The position numbers and the translations under genes were made by a program. Shown here piece by piece: positions 13,698 to 26,492 of a stretch of 64,000 nt of DNA (positions within the stretch are counted from its first letter, which is position 1; the number at the start of each line of letters is the position of its first letter). The notes below the pieces were generated by a model. It was given only the letters and a program-made list of their open reading frames with translations, was not told the DNA's origin and did no database searches. Source of the stretch: Strigamia acuminata (Eukaryota; Arthropoda; Chilopoda; Geophilomorpha; Linotaeniidae); NCBI GenBank assembly GCA_949358305.1, contig OX442315.1, positions 18,440,427-18,504,426 of the forward strand, in the 5' to 3' direction.

Positions 13698-13899
13698 ACT
13701 TCTTTTCTTTGCTCGCTGCCATAAAGGAGTGCACTGCAGGGAAGTTTGCAGGGTGGAGCAATAAAGGCTCAGGGTCATTTATCATTGTTTACATGCCTTC
13801 ATTAAAATATGACTTTATTGCCTTATTTTTAATTTATTATTTCGCTTTTTTTTTTTTTTTCTTTTTTATTTTTATCAGCTGTGCAAGTGCTTTTAATTT

Positions 13900-16800
13900 T
13901 AAATTTAGTTTTCGCAAAGTTTGCATTAGTTTACAGGTGGCAGGAACGGGTTTGAGTCTTTCATGGGATGTTGAATTGAGAGGGGATTTTTTTAAATAAC
14001 TCGTTTTTTTTTGTGGTTTTGTTTTTAAATAGCAATTAATATTTCTATTTAATTAATTAGTATAGGTTTATTTTATTTTTATTTTTTTTATTTTGTGTTT
14101 TAAAATTAAAATATGTAAATTAATGGTAAAATATGATTTTAAACTTTTTTTTTTTTAATTTTAAACTTTTTTGGGATTTTACGAGTTGGGAATAATTGTA
14201 TACATAGAAAATTAAGCTTTTGTTGTAAAATAGTGTGGGAAATCTTTATCGGACTTTATATTAAGTTTACTGAACAAAGGAAAACAACTTTTTTTTGGGA
14301 TGCGTTGTGTGACAAGTTTGATGGTAATAAAATAGAAAGCTAACTTGCTTTTGTGAGCTGAATCAAGTTTTTGAAAAGATGAGATAATTTAAAAAAAAAG
14401 TGAGTTTATTAATTTTTTTGCAGTAATAACTTTTCTTTGAAGTGTAATTAGTACGTAATAAATTCTAATTTCAGATGACTTAATTGACAAAATATTATTA
14501 AAATAATAATTCAAAAAAGGAAATGCAATAGTTGTTTGAAAACTAACTTATGAAGCTTTTCAATAAAATAAGATTAGGCTTTTTGCGAGATCAGGTTTAT
14601 ATTTTTTTTTTATAGTTACTAATTATTATATTAAGTACGTATGTACTTTTTCATGAATTAGGAACGATTATGTTTGCAAAACCGAGTGAATTAAATGCAC
14701 TTTTTTTACGATGGCGTATTTGTTTTCTAAAGTAAAGTATGACATATTAAAAAATAATTATATATCGGATGGCCTTTTAATTACCACAGGATGAAATGTT
14801 TTTGTTTTTTCGTAAGTTGCTCAAGAAGTTAAAATACGATAGATCTGTGTTTTGGTTTTCAATAAATTAATCAAAGCAATGCTTAATGGTTATTACAATA
14901 AGTTGTAACAACAACAAAAAATATTATAGTGACATTTTATTCATTTAGTGAACTGCGAAAGTTTTATTGTTGCCGTATTTGTAACAAAAATATAATTGTT
15001 TGTTAGCCGTTGTGCATTAGTTTTGTTGATAATAAAGAAGTATAACTTGAACGATTTCTAAATGATTCCGATTGAACGTCTTTTTTTGTTTTATAGCGGT
15101 TTTTGGCTGTTTGAAACCTGTTTTTTTAAAAAAAACTCACTTAAAATCAAACTAGCTGCAATCAAAAAGTCGTATTTCAAGTGTCTTAAGTGTTCGTGTT
15201 TGTATTTTTGTATTTTTTAACATCACAAAAACACACAAAAACACAAAACATGAGTTTTTGAATGCAACTACTGTTATAAAAGTTTAAAACCAATTTGGTT
15301 TTGCTTTTGGAAGGCAACTATTGACAATACAGAAAGAAGACAAAGTTTAGATTTTCTAAGAAAGCTATATGAACGCTGTAAGTTTAGGCTTAAATACTGA
15401 AAGCATTCCTTAGTCCGCTCCTAGAGTTTTAATGCCAAATTCTAACTGAATATCCGAATCTGCGCGCACAGAACAAGAAAAAGTGGAATATTATTATTTA
15501 ACAAAAAAGAAATTAGTTATTTAGCCATTTGTAGGTTTTTATACTCTTCGTTAGAATTTGACTTGCAAGAACACAAGCGCAAACTGCAGATCTGAGTATT
15601 TCTCTTTTTTTAGTTTAATTTAAAGTTTTTGAATTATAAAACTAAAAGTAAAATGAAAAGAATAATCTAGTTTTTGTTATATTTCAATTTCTTTTATAGT
15701 CTTTGTTTGTTTTATAGAATATTCTGCGTTTGGTCTCAGCCAAAATTTGAATTAATCTTTTACCGCCGTAATGGTACGGCGTTAGAAAACTATCTGAAAT
15801 TAATGGATATTATATATCAAACCTTAAAAAATATATGCATTTATAAAAGTCGGTATTTCAATTGAGGATGGCGGGATTGGAAAATTTAAAAATTAATATA
15901 AATGCTTTCAATTTTGGAATCATTTGGATCATGGGTCCGTGATGGTTCTCACCAATTATCTTAACACTAACGTCAAGTTTTGACTAAATATTTTGTAACC
16001 AATGCACTTTCTGCATATCTGCACCATAAAGAAAAATAAAAGGTTTATTTTGACTCAGAAACCAAGACAAAGAATTGTTTCTGAGTATTCAGAAAATGTT
16101 TTGTACTTCGCATCTCGAGAAATGTTTGTAGTTTCCTAAGTGATCACAAATTTTCTAAACTGAGGGAAATTTGAAATAAGCTGCGCTAATCAAAACGAAG
16201 CACTAAATCAATCTCATAAAATTAAAAACAGTTTGAGTTTAATTCTTTAGCAAAAGTTTGTGGATTTGTTGATTGTTGAATAGTTTAGTAATAATAGTTG
16301 GTTGGCGGCTTTTGTACCTCGCGTGAAAACCTCAGTTTTATTAAGTGATTGCTATTTAATGGCAAAAGTATACATCTAAATGATTTAAGCGATTTAAAAA
16401 GTGTGTGATGGAGATTTTATGATAAATAAAAATATAAAATTGACATTCGGAATAGAAAGTAGAAACAGATTCTGAATAATTATATCCCTAGCAAACTTCA
16501 TTGAATAAGTAACTTGAAACTATTATTCAAAAACAGGTATGATGACTATTGACTATATCTATTGTATATAGTTTTTACATCATAAGTTGCATTTATATGC
16601 ATTTACGCCCATCAACCGAATCACAGTATTAGATTTACTTGTCTAAACTACCGTATGTATGGTAATTGCTTGATGGGATTCGGGTACATAAAATACAATA
16701 AATCGGACAAAAGTAAACTAACTATTACAAGATATTTAAATTCAAGAATAAGGCATTCACGTATCATTCAGTTTGTAATTGAACAGGAGATAAACTACTA

Positions 16801-17550
16801 GAAGCTGTTCTTTAAAACTTCGCCTTGCTCGTTTATTCTTGAACATGATGGTTGGAGTATAAAACTCAGAAAAAGTCATAAATTTACATTCATCTGTACT
16901 GGTATATGAATAAATATAAATCCAATATGAAAAAGGTATATTTTCTTAGTTTTCATGTAAATGTTATTAAGAGGCATTAAGAATAAGGAAAAGGCTCAGC
17001 CGAGAGATTTTGAAAAGTAGATTTTCTTCATTAATTAATACGAACATCTCAGACCTACTTTTCATTATGTATGAAATGGCGACATTTTCTTGAGTACAGA
17101 CAAAAGATTTGAATATAAAATATAAAATGACACAGGTTTAAAATTGGACGAGAAGTCTTGTTTCCATAAAACTTGAATATATGTGAAAAAATTGGAAAAC
17201 TTGAAAAACAAATTGGTAGATGGTAATAATTATCAGGATAGATAGAAATTGTAATTTTACAAATACATTTATGAGGTATAGATCCTGTAACGAAATAGTG
17301 CAGCAATAGTGGCGCGATCTTGAGGATTTGTTTGGGATGGATTTATTTAATTATTGCGTGAATCATGTTTGTTTTTGAACATTGTTTTGCTAAGCTGCGG
17401 TGTATATACTTTACTTTGTTCACCATTAATAGTGTGAAGTGTAGATTTACTATCATTTCGGGGTTAAATTTGCGCTGTCTAGTACAAAGATGTATCGGTA
17501 TTGTATCGGTATTGAAGCATCTGTTTGTGTACGGATAGCTCTTTTTAGGT
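13900..17550. other. left part of the central AT-rich domain, no firm gene
   Basis: AT-rich sequence in which long T runs thin out after ~14.7 kb. The only coding-like piece is the acceptor-preceded stretch at 15,718-15,865. A local palindromic word (actatatc...gtatatagt) lies at ~16,550-16,573. Nothing else seen. Confidence 0.4.
15718..15865 (+). CDS. exon-like open stretch, unrecognised, low confidence
   Basis: The acceptor-like ctttgtttgttttatag is followed by a frame encoding IFCVWSQPKFELIFYRRNGT and ending in KSRYFN and a TGA. That is 48 codons with mixed charged and aromatic residues. There is no start codon of its own, so it would be a terminal exon. The high AT content lowers confidence. 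It is one of several similar stretches in the central domain. Confidence 0.15.
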
Positions 17551-17639
17551 GCAAGAATGCATCTTAGACTAAAATATGCAATTTTAATATGCTTGTGTGA
17601 GGCTGTTAGATACTTACGCGAAGTTTATTCGTGCTTATG

Positions 17640-17850
17640 TACAGTTTTAGATGCATTTTTTCAATTTTTAGATCATTCTATCAGTTCTGCGTACTTTTTA
17701 GCTGTTTCTTGCTCTTCTGTGCACTTATTAGCTGCTTCTCTCAGGGCTGTGCACTTATTAGACGCTTATGTCAAGTTTGTGCACTTATTAGAAGTTTATG
17801 TTAGGTATGTGATTTATTTCGATGCACTTTATATAACGATGCAAACGCTT
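17640..17850. repeat. degenerate 30-bp tandem repeat, first block
   Basis: About six to seven diverged units resembling tgtgcacttattagacgcttatgtc, related to the larger array at 18.2-19.9 kb and separated from it by unrelated sequence. It creates an artefactual + ORF with a 10-residue periodicity (VHLLDAYVKF, VHLLEVYVRY). Confidence 0.75.
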
Positions 17851-17939
17851 AATTCTTTTTAGACTTACGATCGTAATTGTAAAACGCTTTACATACAAGA
17901 AACTTAAAATGAGTTATAAAACTTACTAGTAGTTTATTG

Positions 17940-18080
17940 GCTTATTTTGTAAGGGCCAATCATTTTGGTCCCTTGTGTCTATATATTGTCTGTGTCAAAT
18001 TGTAATCTTATTGCATTATTGAAGATGACCCGAAAGGGTTGAAGGCCTTTGGTCACAATAAAGTTTGAAGTGTATTGGAT
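17940..18080 (+). mobile_element. hairpin-rich element tail (retroelement 3'-end-like)
   Basis: Three short inverted repeats occur in succession: GGGCCAA...TTGGTCCC (~17,952-17,972), ACCC-GAAA-GGGT with a GNRA-type loop (~18,028-18,039), and GGCC/TTTGGTC around 18,043. They are followed by aataaagtttgaagtg. The order 'gatgaccc-gaaagggtt-gaaggcc-...-caataaag' resembles the 3' ends of several animal non-LTR elements or SINEs. No reverse transcriptase frame is present upstream, so if it is an element it is truncated or non-autonomous. It interrupts the minisatellite. Confidence 0.35.
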
Positions 18081-18239
18081 TTATCATTAACAAGTTTTAT
18101 TCTGATTAAAATACCATAAGTAGTATGCATTGATAAAGATTTCCATGAAATGCTAAAATGATTTACACACAATTGTGGACTTACATTTAAATATGAAGTT
18201 TGCAGGCAGGTGTATGAATATCCGTCAATATACGCCCAT

Positions 18240-19900
18240 ATTGTGCTGTGAAAATGGGCATCTTTTACATGTTTCTTTGCAGCTTTTAGATAGTTTTATC
18301 GGTTCAGTACGCTTCTATAGATGGTTCTATCAGTTTAGTACGCTTCTGTTGATGGTTCTGTCAGTTTAGTACGCTTCTGTTGATGGTTCTGTTAGTTCAG
18401 TACGCTTCTAACATGCTTATGTTAGTTCCATGCGCTTCTAATGTGCTTATGTTAGTTTCATGCGCTTCTAATGTGCTTGTCTTAGTTCCATGCGCTTCTA
18501 AATGCTTTCTGTCAGTTTATAGTGCACTTTTTGGATGCTTCCATCAGTTCTATGCACTTTATAAACGCTTCTGTTATTATAGCGCATTTTATAGATGTTT
18601 CTGTCAGTTCTGCGCAAGTTTTTTTTAGATAATTCGGTCAGTTCTATGTACTTTTTTATGCTTCTGTCAGTTTAATGCACTTTTTAATGCTTCTGTCAGT
18701 TTAATGCACTTTTTAAATGTTTCTGCTAGTTTAGTGCACTTTTAGGTCAGTTTTGAGCAAATGTTTCTGCTAGTTTAGTGCACTTTTAGGTCAGTTTTGA
18801 GCAAATGTTTCTGCTAGTTTAGTGCACTTTTAGGTCAGTTTTGAGCAAATGTTTCTGCTAGTTTAGTGCACTTTTAGGTCAGTTTTGAGCAAATGTTTCT
18901 GCTAGTTTAGTGCACTTTTAGGTCAGTTTTGAGCTTATGTTTTAGTTGCTTCGGTTTAATACCCTTTTTAGACGCTTCAATCAGTTTATGCACTTTTCAG
19001 AAGCGTCATCCAAGCATCACTCAGTTTGTGTGCACCTTTTAGACACTTCAATCAGTTTATGCACTTTTTAGAAGCGTCATTCACGCATCACTCAGTTTGT
19101 GTGCACTTTTTAGACCAACTGAGCACTTTTTAGATGCTTCGGTCAGTTCATTGCACTTTTTAGACTAACTGAGCACTTTTTAGATGCTTCGGTTAGTTTA
19201 AGTCCTTTTTAGAAGCGTCATTCAAGCGTCAGTCAGTGGTTGAGCACTTTTTAGACCAACTGAGCACTTTTTAGATGCTTCGGTCAGTTCATTGCACTTT
19301 TTAGATGCTTCGGTCAGTTCATTGCACTTTTTAGATGCTTCGGTCAGTTCATAGCACTTTTTAGACCTTTTTAGAAGCGTCATTCAAGCATCAGTGAGTG
19401 TGTGAGCACTATTTAGACCAACTGAGCACTTTTTAGATGCTTCGGTCAGTTGATAGCACTTTTTAGACCATCTGAGAATTTTTTAGTTGCTTAATCGGTC
19501 AGTTCAATGCACTTTTTAGACTAACTGAGCACTTTTTAGATGCTTCGGTTAATTTAAGACCTTTTTAGAAGCGTCATTCAAGCGTCAATGAGTGTGTGCG
19601 CACTTTTTAGACCAACTGAGCACTTTTTCGATGCTTCGGTCAGTGCAATGCACTTTTTAGACGTTTCAATCAGTTTATGTACTTTTTAGATATTTTGGTC
19701 AGTTTATGCACTTTTTAGATATTTCGGTCAGTTTATGCACTTTTTAGATATTTCGGTCAGTTTATGCACTTTTTAGATGTTTCGGTCAGTTGATGTACTT
19801 TTTAGAAGCGTCAATCAAGCGTCAATCAATATATTTGAAATTTTTAGACCAATGGAGCATTTTTAGAAGCGTGTGGAGACTTTTTAGATACTGTACGTGT
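18240..19900. repeat. complex minisatellite with nested 44-bp higher-order units
   Basis: About 1.6 kb of tandem variants share the core cactttttagatgcttcggtcagtt. Unit length varies: 31 bp near 18.3-18.4 kb, ~30 bp near 19.1-19.4 kb, 20-bp short units (cactttttagaccaactgag), and a longer aagcgtcattcaagcatca variant. Inside it, 18,720-18,934 holds 4.9 apparently identical 44-bp units. Variable unit lengths break any reading frame, so it is not coding. Small ORFs over it are artefacts. Confidence 0.92.
18720..18934. repeat. perfect 44-bp tandem array (4.9 copies)
   Basis: Units start at 18720, 18764, 18808, 18852 and 18896, each beginning tttctgctagtttagtgc, and appear identical base for base. 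Such homogeneity inside an otherwise diverged array implies recent local amplification. Confidence 0.95.
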
Positions 19901-20705
19901 GCGTGCTCTTTTTACTAGCCACTTAATTCTAAGAAAAAGTGCTTAAACTAATTATTAAAAAAAATCTTAAGCTTATATTCTTGCACTTTAAGTTATCTAA
20001 CATTAGCAAGTCAGAGAAGTTACTTAGTACGTTTATATTTTAATTGTATTTCAATTAGAGGAAATATAGAAATATAGAAAAACAGCTTAGATTTGAGTTA
20101 GTGATATATTTTTTAAAATGATTTACCCACTGCGAAATGTTAAGAGTGTTAGATAAATATGTGGGGGCTATTTCTTAAGTTATCAACAGTTTTTTGTTGC
20201 GTAAAATATAAGATAAATGTGTACGAAATGTCCGAAGAAACGTCCGAAGAAACGTCTCAACGACAGCAGACTTTTATTCTTATGTTTGCCTGTTTCCTAG
20301 ATATTCATAATTCAAGGTTCTAAGTTCGCCTTAGCTTTTCAAGTTACCATAATTGATCTTAATATCTTAGTGGAACTTTTACAAATATTATATAGGCTAT
20401 ATATAAATATATATATAGAACTGACAACTTTTATTCATTACCACAAACTTCTAGAACAGCTAAAACACATTTGCAATGAGCAAACTGAATTTTTGGGTCA
20501 AAAGTTCCACTAAAATTTGATTTTTCTTTTTAAAAAAAGAAACAATAGCTGTTACTAACAACTTTTTAGTGTCAATTTCTTCCCACGAACTTTCGAATGT
20601 AAGATCTGTAATTCGCTAAGAACATCATGAGCAGTACACATTAAGTTGTTATTATAGACCTGAACAGTCATAAATTTTTATTATCCCAAGTTCTGATGAT
20701 TACAG

Positions 20706-20911
20706 ACAGTTACACGCGAACTGCATTCCATAAGTTTAGGTTGCACTTTCTATTGTGGCAGTTTAAGCTCTTAACACGTGGGAAATTCAACATGCTATCT
20801 TGTACATTAGTTAGCGCACATGTGCTACGTACAGTAAATAAGGTCGTACTACACTCCAAATTAGTGAATTTTGAAGTGAGTTACTCTCGAGACTCCACAT
20901 CCATTAACTAA
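20706..20911 (+). CDS. exon-like open stretch, unrecognised, low confidence
   Basis: An acceptor-like gatgattacag precedes 68 codons ending ...VSYSRDSTSIN-TAA. The composition is protein-like (RTAFHKFRLHFLLWQFKLLT) and richer in G/C third positions than the neighbourhood. There is also an ATG just before the putative acceptor. No family recognised. It could be a terminal exon, a decayed gene piece or chance. Confidence 0.18.
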
Positions 20912-21510
20912 ATGTGCTTACAAACTAAAAACAAACAGTCTATGGAGAATAGTATTGATACTTTTACAATAATACTCTTTTAATAATGATACATTTTTAA
21001 TAATGATGTAGACACGTGATAATGATATGCACGTAATGATACTATATAAATGTTTTCAAATTTGGAGGAATCTTTACTTTAAATATGGAGTTGACGACAG
21101 GACAAGTGCACGGCAAACATACGCCTGCTTTTTTTATTGAATGTGTCGTGTGAAAACGAGACTCGGATAGAAACGGTCCACCAAGCCGACCACATGTTCA
21201 CTTCAGTACACAGGCAGCACTGGGCCTGATCAGTAGAAGGAAGGGTGACATCCATATGTGCTTTAAGGTAATGTTTCTATTGCAAGAACATTTGCTACCC
21301 ATATTTAACTGGGTGTTGTGTAGTTTCCTAAGTTATCAGCGCAATAGTGCAATTCGGGGACCACGAAAGTTGTCTCACAGGACCTTCCTTACATGATCCA
21401 ACAACTTGGACAGGCTTTTGTAATGCGATCTGACAAAATTAGTGTTGAAAGATTTGATTTCTGAAAATGGGTAAAAGAAACAATCTAATTTGGAATTGTT
21501 TTAATTATAG

Positions 21511-21738
21511 CCAGAAGGATTACAAGTTGCAAAATGTGTGGTGAAAGATTGTTTCAAACTTACGGTTCATTTTGCACTAAGAAATAGGCTTACAATTAAG
21601 ATATCTCAAATGAATCATTTTAACTTTTACAAACGAACAAATTCTAAGAAATGTGTTTTTGCTGACTTAATGAAAATACTCAATGATTTACAATTTAGCG
21701 ATAAGGAAATTGAAGATGAAAAGATTCAATTTTATTAG
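21511..21738 (+). CDS. exon-like open stretch, likely terminal exon of unknown gene
   Basis: A good acceptor (ttgttttaattatag) is followed by 75 codons in one frame: PEGLQVAKCVVKDCFKLTVH at the start, then LRNRLTIKISQMN, and an acidic end (DLQFSDKEIEDEKIQFY-TAG). Alternating hydrophobic and charged residues and an amphipathic C-terminus look like real protein. No donor is needed, as it ends in a stop. No upstream partner exon is identified and the family is unknown. Confidence 0.3.
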   Translation, partial: PEGLQVAKCVVKDCFKLTVHFALRNRLTIKISQMNHFNFYKRTNSKKCVFADLMKILNDLQFSDKEIEDEKIQFY

Positions 21739-22505
21739 AAGATAGCTTAGTGAGTTTTAATTAATTGAATGAATCAATTAAAAATTTCTAAATACTATAA
21801 TTTAAAACAAAACAAAAATCCAGATTTAAATTTTAGTTTCAATCTCAGAAGAACAAGCAAACTGCAATATTATTTCATGAAACTAATTCTTAGTTTGAAT
21901 ACAACATGACAGTAACTTCTTACAGGAGTACATTGCTTTAGAAGTTAGAATACACAATTTTAGTAAATATTCGCTAAAGTATGCTATACATTAAAATGAA
22001 TCGTATCATTGTACTTAAAAACGATGTTCTGCACACAAACTAGATTTATCAGAGTCTGATAAACTCATCAGATGATCATTGGTTAATGATTTTCTTATTT
22101 CTGTAGTTTATTTGAATGTGGATATCATTCAGAATAAATTAGTATCAAACCATCCTTATAAGCTTAAAATTTGTGGGATTCTTCTACTTTATTGTGTTTA
22201 AAATATTAAATATTCCATTACTGGTATTAGTTGTAGGAAGGTATTTGGCAACTGCATGATAAATATTGAATAGTTGGTTCCGAGTATTTGGTTTAGTACT
22301 GAACATTGAGCAGTAAAGCTTGAGCCTAAAATAGCCCTTTGATGTACAATGGCTACCGTGTACTAAATTGCTGCTTGTTTATATACGGTACTTTGTTTTA
22401 TAGTTAATGTAATAAATTTACAAGAATTATTTCATTAATTTTTTTTGTACAAGTTTTACAAATTAGTTGAACTGCAGCATACAAAGTGCTGACTAAAGTT
22501 TAGAG

Positions 22506-22622
22506 ATGGCTAAATTGCATGGAAAGGGTTCAAAGTCAAGTAATACAGTTTGGTTTTTGAATATGAATGATAGAATTAGGCTTGAGGAAGTTCATGGTAA
22601 TACAAAATCAACTGAAAACTAA
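22506..22622 (+). CDS. small ORF, 38 codons, unrecognised
   Basis: ATG-initiated frame MAKLHGKGSKSSNTVWFLNM ending ...RLEEVHGNTKSTEN-TAA. The first AAAGGGTT-containing word here (22523) is part of the frame. A donor-like gtaata occurs after GAAGTTCATG. Hydrophilic and short; little more can be said. Confidence 0.15.
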   Translation: MAKLHGKGSKSSNTVWFLNMNDRIRLEEVHGNTKSTEN

Positions 22623-24086
22623 TTGGTTTAGTATTTTAGAAATGTGGAATGTTATATTAAAACGACTGATTACCATTAAATGATGTTTGTTTATGTAAAC
22701 ATTTCGAAAGTTTGCGGGAGACCGGCAGGTGTTTCAAAATAGAAGTCTAATGATGAATCTTTGACGTATAACATTAAAAACAGTGCAACCAATTGACTAG
22801 TTTATTTTACAATATTACTTGATTAAAAGTATAGTCAGTTTTATATTTAGGTGGGTAACTTTGAGAAATCGGGATCAGAAACTTTGAGTCGTGCCGTCTT
22901 GGGTTGATTTGTTGGTGCAAACTGTAAAATTGCGCATATACAATATACAAGATTTACATTAAAACCTTCACTTCAAACGTGTAAGGTGTATTCGATTTTT
23001 TTTTCTATTATTTTTCTATTTTCTGGATGATTTGCAGAAGGCGACATGGTCGGCAAATTTTATGCTGAGAAAATTTGAATAACGTAAATAATTCTTAGAA
23101 AACTTTCTTAAGTTTGAATACTACTTCTATCTATTTATTATATGGTACAAGTGAATATATAGAAATATATAATATACAGAAAGAAGCACGAGATTTAGTC
23201 ATCGGTAGTTAGGCTTAAGCCTTCATCTTTTTCCGGTTTTCTGATTTCGCGTTGATGAATTTTTAAATTTGTGAATTTACATAGTTATTTGTTACAAGAT
23301 CGGAAAGTAGTTTGATGCTAATGAATATTATATGCAGACTGAAGGTATAAATGTAACAAAAACAAGTTTATTTCAATGAATTTCAGTTTCGTTATCGTGA
23401 GTTCTACCTGCGAGTCGCGCCTAACAAGGATGCACAGAATACACGGCCGTAAAGTTCCAAACTTTAGTAATTCCAACTGTAGATTGTGCTATTAGAATCA
23501 GTATTTTGTACACTACTTGCAGCTCAAAGAATCTAAGCGAAAAGTTTTGCCAAAGTTTGTTTTCATTCCATTGGCGTGTTACAGTAAACATTCGAACGGA
23601 AGTTATTTTTCATTTTTATTAAGCAAACAAAAATATTTTCTTCTATAATTCCTAATTTCAACAATGTGTTCGACCAGTTCTAAGTGCGGTTTAGTATGTT
23701 AGCTGATGAAATTAACTGGAAAAATACGTATACAAACTGAACAAGTAAACGATATACGAAGAAACTCGTTGAGTAAATGTTTAATACCGCCGCATGTGTC
23801 AAACGTTGGTCTAGAACAGTAAGATTAGTTAATTCTGTGGGTTGAATCTTTATAAAACATTTTTTTAAGGATTTTAAAAGTGTTAGCGGTCCATGATGAG
23901 TGCGCGGATTCGAGCGTTTGATGCGCGACTTGCGTAACTTAAGTTTTCTAAGTTCTATTTGTCTTAAGATAACTGATGTAAATGGAATTGAATTGTCTGA
24001 AATGATTAATAAGTGTTTGTTAAACACTTTTATTAAAATATGATTTGTATATATTTGTTTTTGAGACTTTGGGGACGTTTCTTGGT

Positions 24087-24127
24087 CGCCGACTTCCAGC
24101 AAGTCGGCGGATTCGAGTTAAGACTCG
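24087..24127. other. double hairpin
   Basis: A perfect 9-bp stem CGCCGACTT/AAGTCGGCG with a 5-nt loop is followed 4 nt later by CGAGT/ACTCG with a 4-nt loop. GC-rich stems in AT-rich DNA. Function unknown; possibly a terminator-like or structured RNA remnant. Confidence 0.5.
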
Positions 24128-26492
24128 CCGAAAGACGAACCTGCAAAACTATCTTTTACTAAACAATAGACATATTCTTTTTAGACCAACTTACTAATTC
24201 GTCAATGTTTGAAACTGCTTACTACTTTTAAAAAAATAGTATGCATATAATTTTCATATTTTACGTAGATATGTTGACTTCTATGTTTAAGTCTTAATGG
24301 TGCGGAGTTCTAGCGAAAACTTCATTGTCTTGTACGTTTACTGCGTATTCAAATTTAAATTAATTGGATATTGTGTATTGGCAATGATACTAGACTCTCT
24401 TACACTCATTTCAAATTGTATATATTTAATTTATACGATATAACCAACAGAAAAATTAAATTTTAAAAAATTGCTCGCCGATGCGGCAATACGGGCGCAC
24501 TTGCCGAGAATTCATTCGTTTCGGTGTATAAATTTGGTGAGAAAAATGTAGTTTTACACTAGAAAACAAATTGTTTTATTGAAAATAAGATTAGTAATCG
24601 ATGTTTCGACGTAAGTTATTGATCTAGAAGTCTAAATTAAGTAAACATAACTTTTTATTCACGTTTTGCGCATTCACGAGGGAGACTTGGCCATCGCCGT
24701 TCTTTGATCAATTCATTTTGAATAACAATAACCACGTATAGCTTTAAGTAACTTGGAAACATGATTAAAGTTTTCTACAACTATTTAGTTAACTATTTTG
24801 GACGCAAAACTTGCATTTTTGAGCACAATAGACCGAAACTAGCGCCCAACCTAGGTGACCATGCCTATAGTTAAAGGAATTTCAAAACTTCAAATTATGT
24901 TGGAAACTACCGTCCCTAACAAATCACGTAAATATTTTGTACATCTACACACAAATACACGCAATACCAATTTATAGTTTCAGCCAGTCGCTTGCTTCAT
25001 TACTCATTTCCATGTAAATAAGAAGGCGGGAAACATTTTTGTTGGTTCTTTGGAGAAATTCCTGCAGTGAAGTCGTCAAAGTTAAAGGCCTAAATTGATG
25101 AAACAGTTGAAATTAATGATTTGAACAACTGAAATAATTAGATTTTATTAACTTTTTACAAATTCAACTATATGTAAATGATTGAACAGTTTTGAATCTT
25201 ATTTTTATCAAGTTTTGCTCAAAAGATGCGCGATTTGCTCGTTGTTGTTTTAAGCCTGAATACTCGGTTGTGCCAATCGCTCGGGTTTTTCCATCGATAG
25301 AAACATTATTGAGGTTGTCAATGACAATTTTTATTGATTACTGCTGATTAGATATGAATAATATTTTGTCAATGGACTTTGACAATACGTTTTGAAAAAT
25401 TATTTTTTTGTTTTACATCGGAATTTTTTTTTGGACTTTTGACGACCTAAGTTGTCAAAGTTTGGTGAGGGTGCGAAGTGGTTTCGTTTTTTGGACGGAG
25501 TTCCCATCTTGCTGCGGCGATAAGTGAACCTTTGACCGCTCGAGAACACAAACATCGTGAATCTTAAGAAAATGTAGAAAGATGCGTGTTTCGGTGAACA
25601 TTTTAAATTAGTAAAAGTAATTGACAAGGTCGGTTGTAGTGAGCTTCCCTAAACCATCGTTAGCCAGGTTGTTTATTTGCAACTTCTGAACTTTGGAAAC
25701 AAATAATCTCGTGAAGATTTTGATTAGTTTTTCTCTGTGTGTTGCAGTTTCGTACGGTCTCTTCTGGGAGATTGTAAAAGTCAGGAGTCTTAAAACCTGT
25801 CTTAAATCATCGGCAAAATATTATGCGATCTTTCTCGTAGGCCTAATTATAGTTCTGGACTTTGGTGTGCAGTGTAAACTGTGTGGTTTAAATCTAGCGT
25901 TTACAAAATGATCTTTATTTGCATAAATAATGAAAGAAAAGGGGTGCGCAGATAGTTTAAAATGCAATCTCAACCTTCAGTTTTGATTTAAAATATGGCT
26001 TCTGTGCCTTGGCAACGCTTGTTAGGCTTACTTTGTCAGGTTAGGCTTAATGTTGCTCCCTCAAGACGGAGACTGCGCAACTTTATCGATTCTCTCACAA
26101 CACAAGCAACAAAGTTTGCGCGCAGCTCAAACTTTGAAGACTACGTCAGAGGCAACCATAGCTTATGGGTGTTATGTGTGCTCATGTTTTGGAGCTTGCC
26201 CATAGGCCTACTTGTTTAACATGGCGTCTGCTAATATTGCCGCAGCTGTGGTCGGCTTTACTCTTGATTATTATGCGTTTGCATTGCACGTGGCTGTAAT
26301 ATCTTACATAATTAACAAAAATTTAGAATCGGTCTACTTTTACAAAATATTTATAGTCCAAAACGATCCTTGGGATTTTAGAAACGAAAACTTTTCACAA
26401 TTAAATTTTAGAATGCGGCTTGCAAAAGGGAATATATTTTTGCTACGCTATTTTTTATTTACACACTATTTTTACTTATTACGTTTTGCCAG

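Larger units (their letters stand above)
9055..13900. other. non-coding sequence with GC-rich islands
   Basis: GC-rich blocks lie at 10,130-10,780, 10,880-11,250, 12,430-12,830 and 13,050-13,450, separated by AT-rich DNA. AAAGGGTT occurs at 10401 and 12335. A YY1-like AAAATGGCGGC lies at 12,302-12,312, 23 bp before the second octamer. A 43-bp exon-like piece (12,102-12,144, open as IRVVLSDGPKARLK) ends at a good donor (aaaag|gtaagg), but its acceptor is weak. No gene can be assigned. Confidence 0.35.
21740..26490. other. central domain, no firm gene
   Basis: AT-rich with isolated short ORFs. A 140-codon minus-strand ORF (23,680-24,102) is open and rich in Leu/Ile/Lys, but has no initiation or splice context and overlaps the double hairpin. 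Small + ORFs at 25.7-26.5 kb include hydrophobic runs. None is recognisable. Confidence 0.35.

Noticed and set aside
17557-18628. Small + strand ORFs with 10-residue periodicity
   Set aside because: Direct product of the minisatellite; no start or splice context.
18250-19830. Minus-strand repeat peptide ELTEASKKCN suggesting a coiled-coil coding repeat
   Set aside because: Holds only for a few 30-bp units; 31-, 44- and 20-bp units break the frame and introduce stops.
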